39,305 nucleotides of DNA from an uncultured Ruminococcus sp. (lineage in GTDB: Bacteria > Bacillota > Clostridia > Oscillospirales > CAG-272): the NCBI GenBank assembly GCA_905202255.1, contig CAJKRH010000016.1, positions 1 to 39,305 on the forward strand. Direction: 5' to 3'. Positions 8,158 to 16,860 of this stretch are shown here, piece after piece. The notes under the pieces were generated by a model that had not been told where the DNA came from, made no database searches, and worked only from the letters and a program-made list of their open reading frames with translations. A program made the translations under genes and the position numbers. Numbering within the stretch: position 1 is the stretch's first letter; each line of letters begins with the position of its first letter.

Positions 8158-10788
8158 ATGAAATGGACTTCTCTAAATGATATCCGGGAGAAATTTCTCT
8201 CGTTTTTTGAGTCAAAGGGGCATCTCCGCCACGACAGCTATTCGCTTATTCCCGAGGGCGACAAGTCGCTTCTGCTCATAGTTGCGGGCATGGCTCCGCT
8301 CAAAAAGTATTTTACGGGCGAGGCTACTCCGCCCTGCCGCCGCATGACGACCTGTCAGCGCTGCATCCGTACAAACGATATAGAAAATGTCGGCTACACG
8401 GCGCGCCACGGCACATATTTCGAAATGCTCGGCAACTTCTCTTTCGGCGATTATTTCAAGGAGGAGGCTCTGCCGTGGGCTTGGGAATTCCTCACCAAGG
8501 TTCTCGAAATCCCCGAGGACAAGCTCTGGCCCTCCATCTACGAAAAAGACGACGAAGCTTTCGAAATCTGGAATAAGAAGATAGGCGTTCCCGCCGAGCG
8601 CATAATCCGCCTCGGCAAAGAGGACAACTTCTGGGAGCACGGCAGCGGTCCCTGCGGTCCCTGCTCCGAGATATATTTCGACCGCGGCGAAAAGTACGGC
8701 TGCGGCAAGCCCGACTGCAAACCAGGCTGCGACTGTGACAGATACATGGAAATATGGAATAATGTTTTCTCGCAGTTCAATAATGACGGCAACGGCAACT
8801 ATACCGAGCTTGCGCAGAAGAATATAGACACGGGCATGGGACTCGAGCGTCTCGCCTGCGTAATGCAGGGTGTGGACAGCATGTTCGATGTCGATACCAT
8901 TCAGAATATCATCTCCGCCATCAGCAAAAAGGCGGGCATAAAGTACAGGGAGAATGAGAAAGCCGATATCTCCATGCGTATCATCGCGGACCATATGCGC
9001 GCTTCGTCTTTCCTTATCGCCGACGGCGTAATGCCCTCGAACGAGGGTCGCGGCTATGTCCTGCGCCGACTCATCCGTCGCGCCTGCCGCCATGGCAGAC
9101 TTCTCGGCATAAAGGGTGCTTTCCTCGATGATATCATCAAAGTTGTGGCGCACGAAAACAAGAGCGCATACCCGATGCTCACGGAAAAGCTCGACTACAT
9201 CTGCAAGATTGCGGGACTCGAGGAGGAGCGCTTCTCGAGAACGGTAGAATCCGGCATGAACCTGCTCGAAAATCTGATGAGCGCCGCCGAGGAAAACGGA
9301 ACAAAAACCATCTCGGGCGCCGATACTTTCAAGCTTTCCGATACCTACGGCTTCCCGATAGACCTCACGCGTGAGATTGCCGCCGAGCGCGGCATCGCCA
9401 TTGACGAAGAGGGCTACAGAGATAATCTCGCCGAGCAGAAGCGTCGGGCAAGAGAAGCGCGCGGCAATATCGGCGGCTGGGACGGCAAGACAGCCGATAC
9501 GCTTTCCGATATCGCAAAGACAGCGTTCGTCGGCTACGACAAGCTTGAAACAAAGGCAAAAGTGCTCGCGCTCATCGATTGCGAAACGGACGAGCGCACC
9601 GATATCGCCTCGGGCAAGGCGGTAGTCATTACCGACAGCACCGTTTTCTACGGAGAGGGCGGCGGCGAGGTCGGCGACACAGGCACGCTCCTCGGCGAAA
9701 ACGCCAAGGCAAATATCACCGATACAAAGAAAAAAGACGGCATTTACATGCACATCTGCGATATATATGAGGGTTCGCTTTCCGTCGGCGACGAGATAAC
9801 AATAGCCGTGGACACGAACCGCCGTGCCGCCATCAGGCGCAATCACAGCGCAGTTCACCTGCTCGATGCGGCTCTGCGCAGAGTTCTCGGCGATCATATA
9901 GCGCAGGCGGGCTCCTATGTTGACGAATACCGCGGCAGATTCGATTTCACTCATTTCGCCGCAGTAACGCCCGACGAACTGAAAAAAGCCGAGCGCATGA
10001 TAAACGAAGTCATTCTCTCCGATATCAAAGCCGATATTTTCGAGACAGATATAGAAACGGCAAAGAAATCCGGTGCCATCGCCCTCTTCGGCGAGAAATA
10101 CGGAAGCACCGTGCGCGTAGTGAAGTTCGACGATTTCTCGAGCGAGCTATGCGGCGGATGCCATGTAGGCGCAACGGGCGAGATAGGTCTTTTCCGCATA
10201 GTTTCGGAAAGCTCCGTTGCCGCAGGCACGCGCCGCATAGAAATAATGACCGGTATGAACGCATATAATGCCGTTCTCGAGAGTGAAAAGCTTCTCTCCG
10301 ATACAGCGGCGGCTCTCAAGGTAAGCGGCACGGCGGAAATCCCCGCAAAAATAGCCGCAAATGCCGACGAGCTGAAGTCTCTTCGCAAGGAAAACGAGGC
10401 TCTCTCCGTAAAACTTGCTTCCGGCAAGGTAACGGAAATGCTTGCCGATGCAAAGAGCGTAGATCTGCTCCGCGTGGCAACGCTGAAGAGTGAACTTCCG
10501 CTCGATGCTCTCCGTTCGCTGGGCGATGAGGTCAAGGCAAACAATCCCGATATCGTAGCGGTAATGTGCACTACGGCAGGAGGCAAGCTGAATATAGTCA
10601 CCGTCTGCGGCAAGGATGCCGTCGCTCACGGCGTTCGCGCAGGCGATGTCGTAAAGAAACTCTGCTCAGTTGTCGGCGGCGGCGGCGGCGGCAAGCCCGA
10701 CAGTGCCACGGCAGGAGGCAGATTCCCCGAGAAAGTCGGCGAAGCCATGGCTTCCGTGTGCGATATAGTAAAATCGCTTACTAAATAA
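8158..10788 (+). CDS. alaS: Alanine--tRNA ligase
   Basis: Charges tRNA-Ala in the cytoplasm; 876 residues, the normal bacterial length. The N-terminal class II catalytic core carries the family opening (a FxSFFESKGH-type segment) and the GSGPCGPCSEIYFDR region. The editing domain, which removes mischarged Ser and Gly, has the zinc ligands H563, H567 (HxxxH) and C665, H669 (CxxxH). The C-terminal DHHA1/C-Ala domain shows the glycine run GGGGGGKPDSATAGG. The ATG at 8158 is preceded by GAGGA 9 nt upstream. The HIT gene follows after 11 nt and shares the transcript. Confidence 0.98.
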   Translation: MKWTSLNDIREKFLSFFESKGHLRHDSYSLIPEGDKSLLLIVAGMAPLKKYFTGEATPPCRRMTTCQRCIRTNDIENVGYTARHGTYFEMLGNFSFGDYFKEEALPWAWEFLTKVLEIPEDKLWPSIYEKDDEAFEIWNKKIGVPAERIIRLGKEDNFWEHGSGPCGPCSEIYFDRGEKYGCGKPDCKPGCDCDRYMEIWNNVFSQFNNDGNGNYTELAQKNIDTGMGLERLACVMQGVDSMFDVDTIQNIISAISKKAGIKYRENEKADISMRIIADHMRASSFLIADGVMPSNEGRGYVLRRLIRRACRHGRLLGIKGAFLDDIIKVVAHENKSAYPMLTEKLDYICKIAGLEEERFSRTVESGMNLLENLMSAAEENGTKTISGADTFKLSDTYGFPIDLTREIAAERGIAIDEEGYRDNLAEQKRRAREARGNIGGWDGKTADTLSDIAKTAFVGYDKLETKAKVLALIDCETDERTDIASGKAVVITDSTVFYGEGGGEVGDTGTLLGENAKANITDTKKKDGIYMHICDIYEGSLSVGDEITIAVDTNRRAAIRRNHSAVHLLDAALRRVLGDHIAQAGSYVDEYRGRFDFTHFAAVTPDELKKAERMINEVILSDIKADIFETDIETAKKSGAIALFGEKYGSTVRVVKFDDFSSELCGGCHVGATGEIGLFRIVSESSVAAGTRRIEIMTGMNAYNAVLESEKLLSDTAAALKVSGTAEIPAKIAANADELKSLRKENEALSVKLASGKVTEMLADAKSVDLLRVATLKSELPLDALRSLGDEVKANNPDIVAVMCTTAGGKLNIVTVCGKDAVAHGVRAGDVVKKLCSVVGGGGGGKPDSATAGGRFPEKVGEAMASVCDIVKSLTK

Positions 10789-10799
10789 AGGAGAGAAAA

Positions 10800-11141
10800 A
10801 TGGAAAACTGTCTTTTCTGCAAAATAGCCGAGGGCGCTATTCCCTCCTCCAAGGTTTATGAGGATGAAAAAATCCTCGCTTTCCGCGATATAAATCCGCA
10901 GGCGCCTGTCCATATTCTCGTCATCCCGAAAGTGCATATCTCATGTGCCGACGAAATAACGGATAAAAACAGCGGTATTGTGGCATACATCTTCGAGAGA
11001 ATTCCCGCCATCGCGAAATCCGCGGGTCTGACCTCGGGCTACCGCATAATATCAAACTGCGGTCCCGATGCCTGCCAGAGCGTGCCCCATCTTCACTTCC
11101 ACATCCTCGGCGGTGCGAAGCTCGCAGACAAAATGGCATAA
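10800..11141 (+). CDS. HIT-family nucleotide hydrolase (HinT-like)
   Basis: A 113-residue histidine-triad protein. The active-site motif HLHFHILGG (HxHxH) is near the C-terminus, and the N-terminus starts with the typical CLFCKIAEG segment. HinT-type enzymes hydrolyse purine nucleoside phosphoramidates and can act on aminoacyl-AMP. A place just after an aminoacyl-tRNA synthetase fits that role, but this is inference. AAAGGAGAG lies just upstream of the ATG. The length is typical of HinT, shorter than Fhit or GalT. An intrinsic terminator follows. Confidence 0.93.
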   Translation: MENCLFCKIAEGAIPSSKVYEDEKILAFRDINPQAPVHILVIPKVHISCADEITDKNSGIVAYIFERIPAIAKSAGLTSGYRIISNCGPDACQSVPHLHFHILGGAKLADKMA

Positions 11142-11159
11142 CAGATATATAAAACGGAA

Positions 11160-11186
11160 AGGCGCTGTTGCTCACAGCGCCTTTTT
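11160..11186 (+). terminator. alaS-HIT terminator
   Basis: Stem of 9 bp (11160-11168 with 11174-11182), loop TGCTC, followed by a T run. It lies between two convergent genes. The minus-strand tail is only moderately T-rich, so it may also serve the LRR gene. The core GTTGCTCACAGC is shared with the terminator at 13766-13792. Confidence 0.85.
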
Positions 11187-11219
11187 GATATTGCCGTATA
11201 TTTACGAATAAAAGATTAT

Positions 11220-13634
11220 TTACTGCTTTTCCCACATTATCGGAGTGACGGTATACTGTTTTCGATACCAATCCGCGCCGTCATCGTGATACCAATATTC
11301 AATATCGGTTGAGCTGCCGTCGGCATAGGGGTCAGTCGGGCTGTAGAACACAATATTCCAGTCTTTAATCTGTGACTCTGTGAAGCCGTCAACTCGTTTG
11401 GCATCAAATTTCTCGTAACCGTAGTACACCTTTTCGGGGGCGTTTTCACTTTCCATCAGTTGGTTCATAAATCTTGCACTGACAGGGCCGCTGACGACCC
11501 ATTCCTTGTGTGTTGAGTTATTGATAACCTTGAAAGTATCGTTAGTGTTCAAAAACGCCTCACAATCGACAAACCGAACATTTTCGCCGATGATGATTTC
11601 TTCCAGATTTGTACAATCAGTGAACATCCCTGCGGGAATGTTTACCACGCCGTTTCCTATAACAACTTTTTTCAGGCTTTTACACTGCGCAAACACACGA
11701 CCGCTATTGCTGTAATAGCTAAAAGCCCTATCAGCAGGGGCATTAGAATACTCGGCATACCAATATTCGCCCATTTCCTTCACCGTATCGGGAATCACAA
11801 TTTCTTCGATGGCGGTACGCCAAAATGCGCCAGACATAATATTTTGAACCGTGTCACCAATGGTGACTTTTTTGAGATTGCTGCATTTTGCAAATGTAAA
11901 TTGCGGAATCACCGTGATGTTATCGATCGTAACCTCGCTGATACCCTTACACAGTTCGAAAAGATTCCCGCCGAAACCGTTTCCGATTGTGGCACCGTCT
12001 TTTTCCCAATTCGCATCGCCTGCGGCAGCGTGAAGAATGCCTCCGCCGTTAATATGAAGCTTGAATGTCTTGCCGTCATAGCTGTCAGCCTCACGGTCCA
12101 CCCAACCGGGTAAATCGTAATATTCTGCTTGAGTGATAACATATCCGTGTTCGTCTGCAGCCCTTCTTGTGCTATGATTTACATAAAGCAAAGGCATTGT
12201 GAGGTCTTCAAGGCCCTCACAGTTCAAAAATGCTTTGTACCCGATTTTGGTAACCTCGGGGGAGAGCACAATCTCCGCAACATTTTTCAGATTCGCAAAG
12301 GCATAATCGCCGATTACACCGCCGGTCACGGTCAGCTTTCTCAGGCTCGTCGGGATGGCACCCTCTGCCTCGGCGTTGCTCGCATAGCCGAAAAGATAAC
12401 CGAGATTTGTGTTGCGCGTCACCGTATTGTCGGAAGCAAGGTAAGGCAGGGTGAGCTCATTAAGCGAGCGGCAGTTCGCAAGCGCGCCCTCCTTTATGTG
12501 GTTGAACACGGAGGAAATGGTGAGATTTGTTACGCTGTTCCAATTCTCGACGCCCATAAGCATGCAGAATTTTGTGCCTTTGTTGTCGATATTGTAGTTC
12601 TCGTCCACAACATAGTAAAATCCCTCGAATTCGGGCTTCAGTGTCCAGTCGGCGTAGAGCACTATAGTGCCCGTGGTACCCGCGGGAATTCCGTCCTCGC
12701 CGACAAAATCGCCGTAAGGGCTGTTCAGTCTCCATCCGTTGAAATCATAATCATATTTCTCGAGCGGAAGAGGGTGTATCGCATCCCTCACATCGTAGAT
12801 ATCGACATTGCTGTTCCGAACGCCCTTGGTGTTTTCATATATAATCGGATAACGCTCAGCCTCAAAAACAGGATACAGAGTGATGTCGCCGGGTTTTGAT
12901 GTGTCTATATTGAGGACAGGTTCTCCCATCTCATCTCTCCAGTATCTGAATATATAACCCTTTATGATAAGCGGCTGCAGTTTCACACTGCCCTCCGCAA
13001 GAGGGAAAGACGACGGGTTCGGATTTGTATATTGTGCATCCAGCAGCTCTTTGAAATTGTATGTCACATTTATGCGATTGTCAAGCATGGCGGATGCGAG
13101 CGCATCGGTCTTATAATTGAACTTTATCTGCGCGCTCGCGCCGTAGCGGAGCATATCTCTGAGCATTTTTATGAGATTTTCGTCGTCAGTTCCCGTAACG
13201 CCATCGACAAGTCCCAGCATTCGCGCGGCGTATGTGCAGATGCTGTAGTCTTTGGGAGCACCCTCGTACTTTACACCGCCGAGCTCAACATAAGGAGTAG
13301 CTGTTACTATATCGCCCATCTCCTTAGCCACAAGGTCCTTGTATATCACCACGTAGTATTCTTTTCCGGCAATCGTCTCCTTCTCGGTAGCGACGATATT
13401 GACAGGTGCTTTGCCGCCGTCTGCGCGCTCTATCTTCAGACCTACATTTTCCATGGTTATGCCGGGAGCATTGCCGACATCAACGGCATACAGAATATAT
13501 ACCTGATTGCCGAATTCGAGATTGCAGGCGAAAATTTCCGCCGTCGGCGTCGTTTCTCCGTCTGCACTCAGCGCAAGGCAGAAGGCAAATAGCATCACCA
13601 GCGTCAGCGCGGCAATAAGAAGTTTCTTTTTCAT
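11220..13634 (-). CDS. Secreted BspA-type leucine-rich repeat (LRR_5) protein
   Basis: A predicted exported protein of 804 residues. The ATG at 13634 was chosen because AAGGAAA lies upstream and a clear signal peptide follows (MKKKLLIAALTL..., cleavage expected near LSA-DGE, residues 23-25). After an N-terminal region common in clostridial surface proteins (LRDMLRYGASAQIKFNY) come one or two Listeria-Bacteroides/InlB-B-like repeats (about 215-320), then irregular LRR_5 repeats of the type IGDYAFANLKNVAEIVLSP to about residue 700. No LPXTG motif, SLH domain or C-terminal TM segment is seen, so the mode of surface attachment is unclear. Proteins with such repeats are usually surface-exposed and may bind host or polysaccharide ligands. 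The substrate cannot be told from sequence. Confidence 0.85.
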   Translation of the reverse strand: MKKKLLIAALTLVMLFAFCLALSADGETTPTAEIFACNLEFGNQVYILYAVDVGNAPGITMENVGLKIERADGGKAPVNIVATEKETIAGKEYYVVIYKDLVAKEMGDIVTATPYVELGGVKYEGAPKDYSICTYAARMLGLVDGVTGTDDENLIKMLRDMLRYGASAQIKFNYKTDALASAMLDNRINVTYNFKELLDAQYTNPNPSSFPLAEGSVKLQPLIIKGYIFRYWRDEMGEPVLNIDTSKPGDITLYPVFEAERYPIIYENTKGVRNSNVDIYDVRDAIHPLPLEKYDYDFNGWRLNSPYGDFVGEDGIPAGTTGTIVLYADWTLKPEFEGFYYVVDENYNIDNKGTKFCMLMGVENWNSVTNLTISSVFNHIKEGALANCRSLNELTLPYLASDNTVTRNTNLGYLFGYASNAEAEGAIPTSLRKLTVTGGVIGDYAFANLKNVAEIVLSPEVTKIGYKAFLNCEGLEDLTMPLLYVNHSTRRAADEHGYVITQAEYYDLPGWVDREADSYDGKTFKLHINGGGILHAAAGDANWEKDGATIGNGFGGNLFELCKGISEVTIDNITVIPQFTFAKCSNLKKVTIGDTVQNIMSGAFWRTAIEEIVIPDTVKEMGEYWYAEYSNAPADRAFSYYSNSGRVFAQCKSLKKVVIGNGVVNIPAGMFTDCTNLEEIIIGENVRFVDCEAFLNTNDTFKVINNSTHKEWVVSGPVSARFMNQLMESENAPEKVYYGYEKFDAKRVDGFTESQIKDWNIVFYSPTDPYADGSSTDIEYWYHDDGADWYRKQYTVTPIMWEKQ

Positions 13635-13716
13635 GTGATCGTTTCCTTTCTTATAATATCGGTTTCGGCACGGAGGATTTCGCATTTAAATCATCAAAAT
13701 TCAACCGCTCAATTAT

Positions 13717-13745
13717 ATTATACTGCAAAATTCCGCATCTGTCAA
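13717..13745 (-). promoter_or_regulatory. LRR gene promoter
   Basis: On the minus strand: TTGACA (13740-13745), 17 bp, TATAAT (13717-13722), a perfect sigma-A consensus. The leader to the start codon at 13634 is about 75 nt. Confidence 0.85.
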
Positions 13746-13765
13746 TACATTTTCTGCCATTAAAT

Positions 13766-13792
13766 AAAAAAGGTGCCGTTGCTCACAGCACC
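13766..13792 (-). terminator. Terminator of the small DIITTS gene
   Basis: Minus-strand stem of 8 bp (13785-13792 with 13772-13779, one G-U pair), 5-nt loop, followed by six T residues on the minus strand (13766-13771). It separates the small gene from the LRR promoter. Confidence 0.8.
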
Positions 13793-13827
13793 CTATTTGC
13801 GGATATTCGTCTTTCGGAAAACGCGGG

Positions 13828-13977
13828 TCACTCGTCCTTGTCGTCAATTTTGGCGAAAGCATTTATGCCGCTCTTGACAGCTTGGATATCCCACGGTCCT
13901 CTGTCCGATGTTGTTATAATATCCTCATCTGCCAGTGCGATTATGTCCAGCTTCGGCATCTCAAATATTTCTTTCAC
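13828..13977 (-). CDS. Small protein with DIITTS motif (49 residues)
   Basis: An open frame of 49 codons with a GTG start at 13977 (alternative GTG at 13986, 52 residues); AAGGTG lies about 6 nt upstream. The product begins MKEIFEMPKLDIIALAD and contains DIITTSDRGPWD followed by a short polar tail. Small proteins with a hydrophobic-acidic stretch ending in DIITTS or DILTTS recur in gut Clostridia, as I recall them; no function is established to my knowledge. The case for a real gene rests on its own consensus promoter (14053-14081), a start with a ribosome binding site, and a dedicated terminator (13766-13792). It may be a secreted peptide precursor or a structural small protein, but nothing in the sequence decides this. 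Confidence 0.65.
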   Translation of the reverse strand: MKEIFEMPKLDIIALADEDIITTSDRGPWDIQAVKSGINAFAKIDDKDE

Positions 13978-14052
13978 AGCGTTCACCTTACCCCATTTAT
14001 TTTTGTATGCTGTCCGCGCCTTCGCGCAGAAGCGATGTTCTTCTTCAAATAT

Positions 14053-14081
14053 ATTTTACAATAAACCCGACCGTTTGTCAA
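14053..14081 (-). promoter_or_regulatory. Promoter of the small DIITTS gene
   Basis: On the minus strand: TTGACA (14076-14081), 17 bp, TAAAAT (14053-14058). The transcript would start near 14046, about 70 nt upstream of the GTG at 13977. Confidence 0.75.
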
Positions 14082-14301
14082 GTGTTTTTTTGAAAAAATT
14101 ATCAGCTCATATATTATATAAAAAATGAAAGAAAAACGCAAAAATCCCAGCCGAAAACGAAAGAATAAAAGCCAAAGCATCGCGAAACAATAAAAATAAG
14201 CGAATATTCCGCGAAAATGCCGAAATATTTTCGAAATATTCACAATCAAATGAAAAAATTTCCAAATTATTCAAAATAGCAAAGAAATTTTAAAAAAAGT
14301 A
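14082..14301. other. AT-rich divergent intergenic region
   Basis: About 220 bp of very AT-rich sequence between the small DIITTS gene and the opp promoter. It holds a short palindrome, AATATTTTCGAAATATT (about 14224-14240), and neighbouring copies of CGAAATATT. A hydrophobic frame on the minus strand (13983-14249) overlaps the promoter and lacks a good ribosome binding site, so it is not called. Confidence 0.5.
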
Positions 14302-14330
14302 TTGTAAAAAATTCATGAATATGGTACAAT
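14302..14330 (+). promoter_or_regulatory. opp operon promoter
   Basis: TTGTAA (14302-14307), 17 bp, TACAAT (14325-14330): good -10, weaker -35. It gives an oppA leader of about 113 nt that contains a small hairpin (TGCAGGC with GCCTGTA, about 14403-14419). Confidence 0.65.
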
Positions 14331-14449
14331 ACTGCATAATAATTATTTTTATACGGCTTTTTGAGGCATATATTCAGAATCCGCATAAATTGAATTATTG
14401 CTTGCAGGCTCAGCCTGTAAATCAAAATATTTTTCAGGAGGAAAAACAG

Positions 14450-16657
14450 ATGAAAAAAGTTTTAGCTTTGGTTCTTGTGGCTCTCATGGTATTCGCTCTG
14501 TTTGCCTGCGGCAAACAGCAGGAAGAAGAAAAGCCCGTTGAGTATCAGCCGATTGACCCTGCAGATGCAGTTGCTCACAAGAACTTCACTTCCGTTTATT
14601 CTAAAATCGGAAGCAAGGTTACCATCGACATGGTAGAAGAAGACAAGGAAACAGGTCTTGCTTATGTTACAGTCGACGGTACAAAATACGAACTCGGTAT
14701 GGACTTCCTCTCTATGGCAATGGTTTACAATACCACACCCGTAGCAGACAAGACATCCACCGATGTTTACAACGAATGGTGGAAGCTCTACATTCAGAGA
14801 TGGAACTACCTCGTTCCCGAAATTCCGCTTTATTCCAACCAGTACTTCGATCTTTACGACAAGAAGATTCAGAACTTCGTTACAACTCCTTACTGGGGTC
14901 CCGCGGACGCTATCATTTCTTGCACACTCAAGGAAGGCGTGGCAAGCTCCGTCATTCTCGGCAGCACTACAGACCTTTCCGGTGCTTTCCGTAATGCCGC
15001 ATTCGGTAAGTCCAGCCCCGGCGCTTCCGACTACGATATCCAGAAGCTCACCTCCGGTCATGACACAATTATGTCCGATACAGATGGCATATTCCACTGG
15101 AATATGGGTACTCTCGCAGAGGTTCCCACTTCCGTTGTAAACGCAGACGGCACACTCACCTATACAATCAAGATAAGAGATGACCTCGTATTCAGTGATG
15201 GTTCCGCTATCAATGCAAAGCACTATGTTGCATCCGTTCTCGCAAACAGCTCGCCCGTTGCCGTTGAGGCAGGCGCTACAGGCAATGCAGGTCAGACGCT
15301 CGTCGGCTTCAACGATTTCAAGGCTTACACCGGCGCAACCGGCGAGGAGGCTGCAGGTACAAAGTATTTTGCAGGCGTAAAGCTTCTTGATGACTACACC
15401 TTCTCTTTCACATATACTCAGGATTACGCAAACTATTATTACTCCGATACTCTCGCTGCCGCTTCTCCCGTACCGCTCGCTCTTTACCTCGGTGCTGAAG
15501 GCGACATCGTAGTTGACCCCGAAACAAAGGCTTGCGGTCTCAACGACGCTTTCTATGCCAAAGAGACAAAGGACGGCAAGGATTCTTACAAAGTAGCCGC
15601 TGAAATCGTGGCTAACCTCAAGTGGGATTCCGATCTTCCCTTCTCCGGTCCTTATGTGATTTCCAACTACGACGCATCCTCTCTTACAGCTACGCTTAAG
15701 CTCAACCCCAACTATCCCGGCGACGACGCTCGCGGCAAGGCTTCCATCGAGACAATCACATATATCAAGCTTGTCGAGGAAACACAGCTGGATATGTTCA
15801 AGAAGGGTCAGGTCGATATTGTCGCAGAAATCACAGGCGGCGACACAACAAAGGCTGCGCTCAAGATTGTCAGCGAAAACCCCGACAAATATGCAGAGAC
15901 TCACTATGACCGCGCCGGCTACGGTAAGCTCGGCTTCCGTTGCGACTTCGGTCCTACAGGTATGACAGAAGTCCGTCAGGCTATCATGTATACCATCAAC
16001 CGTCCCGAGTTTGCTCAGACATTCACAGGCGGTTACGGTGCCGTTGTTCACGGTCCTTACTATCCTCTCTCTCAGGCTTTCCTTGCATGCAAGGACACAA
16101 TCAACATCAACCAGTACAACTACAGCTCCGACAGTGCTATCGCGGTTCTCGAGGCAGCAGGCTGGAAGTACAATGTGGAAGGCAAGGCATTCGACGCTAA
16201 AAAGGACGCTGTCCGCTACAAGAAGCTCTCCGGCTACGAGCTCTCTCTCGATAACCTCAACTTCAAGACAACAGACAGCAAGTACAAGACAGTCAAGATA
16301 GACGGCGAGTACTATATGCCTCTCGCAATCAACTGGTTCGGCACACATCCCAACTCCGTTACAGAACAGCTTCTCACGGCATGGCAGAAGAATTCCACCG
16401 CAACAACGGCTATCGGCATGTATATCACATATACTACCACCGACTTCAACAAGGGTCTCTTCGGCGAGCTTTACCGCATGAATCAATACGGCTATGACGG
16501 CACACCGAAGCTCAATGCAATCAACTTTGCTACAGGCTTCAACTCCGCTGTTTACGATTACTCTTTCCAGTGGACTATCGACCCCAGCCTGTATGACGAT
16601 TACAGCGCTGCATATATCATGGACGAAGCTGACTTCTTTGAAAACTATAACAAATAA
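14450..16657 (+). CDS. oppA: Peptide-type ABC transporter substrate-binding lipoprotein
   Basis: A family 5 extracellular solute-binding protein (SBP_bac_5), 735 residues, long for OppA (about 540). The frame is open further upstream, but the ATG at 14450 follows AGGAGGAAAAACAG and starts a lipoprotein signal (MKKVLALVLVALMVFALFAC, lipobox LFAC, acylated Cys20). The family-5 fold is recognised from segments such as TYTIKIRDDLVFSDGSAINA and the later VRQAIMYTINRPEFAQ. It would capture oligopeptides or similar solutes outside the membrane for the permease encoded next. The extra length lies mainly in an N-terminal region (about 25-200) and in long insertions. A large stem-loop follows the stop, which often protects a binding-protein mRNA and raises its level over the permease genes. 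Confidence 0.93.
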   Translation: MKKVLALVLVALMVFALFACGKQQEEEKPVEYQPIDPADAVAHKNFTSVYSKIGSKVTIDMVEEDKETGLAYVTVDGTKYELGMDFLSMAMVYNTTPVADKTSTDVYNEWWKLYIQRWNYLVPEIPLYSNQYFDLYDKKIQNFVTTPYWGPADAIISCTLKEGVASSVILGSTTDLSGAFRNAAFGKSSPGASDYDIQKLTSGHDTIMSDTDGIFHWNMGTLAEVPTSVVNADGTLTYTIKIRDDLVFSDGSAINAKHYVASVLANSSPVAVEAGATGNAGQTLVGFNDFKAYTGATGEEAAGTKYFAGVKLLDDYTFSFTYTQDYANYYYSDTLAAASPVPLALYLGAEGDIVVDPETKACGLNDAFYAKETKDGKDSYKVAAEIVANLKWDSDLPFSGPYVISNYDASSLTATLKLNPNYPGDDARGKASIETITYIKLVEETQLDMFKKGQVDIVAEITGGDTTKAALKIVSENPDKYAETHYDRAGYGKLGFRCDFGPTGMTEVRQAIMYTINRPEFAQTFTGGYGAVVHGPYYPLSQAFLACKDTININQYNYSSDSAIAVLEAAGWKYNVEGKAFDAKKDAVRYKKLSGYELSLDNLNFKTTDSKYKTVKIDGEYYMPLAINWFGTHPNSVTEQLLTAWQKNSTATTAIGMYITYTTTDFNKGLFGELYRMNQYGYDGTPKLNAINFATGFNSAVYDYSFQWTIDPSLYDDYSAAYIMDEADFFENYNK

Positions 16658-16704
16658 TCCGCGAAGAAGCGCAAATAAGATTTAAAGGCGAAAGCCTTCA
16701 TGCC

Positions 16705-16739
16705 TTGCAGGAATGACGCCCCGCGCGTCATTCCTGCAA
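16705..16739 (+). promoter_or_regulatory. Stem-loop downstream of oppA
   Basis: Perfect 15-bp stem (16705-16719 with 16725-16739), loop CCCGC, no T run after it. The position after a binding-protein gene and the missing U tract suggest an mRNA 3'-end stabiliser or partial processing site rather than a full terminator. Confidence 0.6.
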
Positions 16740-16744
16740 AGTCG

Positions 16745-16829
16745 TATATATATGCGTTTTTTTGCCGCGCAAATCAAGCGGCATTGCGTTGGTTCGACAG
16801 TATTCGCGGCACAAAAATGCATATATATA
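16745..16829 (+). promoter_or_regulatory. Long imperfect stem-loop upstream of oppB
   Basis: 25-nt arms (16745-16769 and 16805-16829) pair at 23 of 25 positions around a 35-nt apical region. It ends about 31 nt before the oppB start codon. With the preceding hairpin it fills the oppA-oppB gap. It could be an attenuator, an mRNA-processing site, or a small inverted-repeat insertion. Confidence 0.55.
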
Positions 16830-16860
16830 AAAGATTTTTATAATTTTCCGGGAGGACACA

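Noticed and set aside
8212..9954. 580-codon open frame antisense to alaS
   Set aside because: Shadow frame, Ala/Val rich, no domain and no separate promoter.
13983..14249. Hydrophobic 88-codon frame on the minus strand
   Set aside because: AT-rich sequence gives Phe/Ile by chance; it covers the promoter of the small DIITTS gene and has no good Shine-Dalgarno site.
14250..14301. CodY-like box before oppA
   Set aside because: AT-rich sequence only loosely resembles the consensus; too many mismatches.
14462..16486. 674-codon open frame antisense to oppA
   Set aside because: Shadow of the oppA reading frame; no ribosome binding site and repetitive Cys/Val-rich composition.
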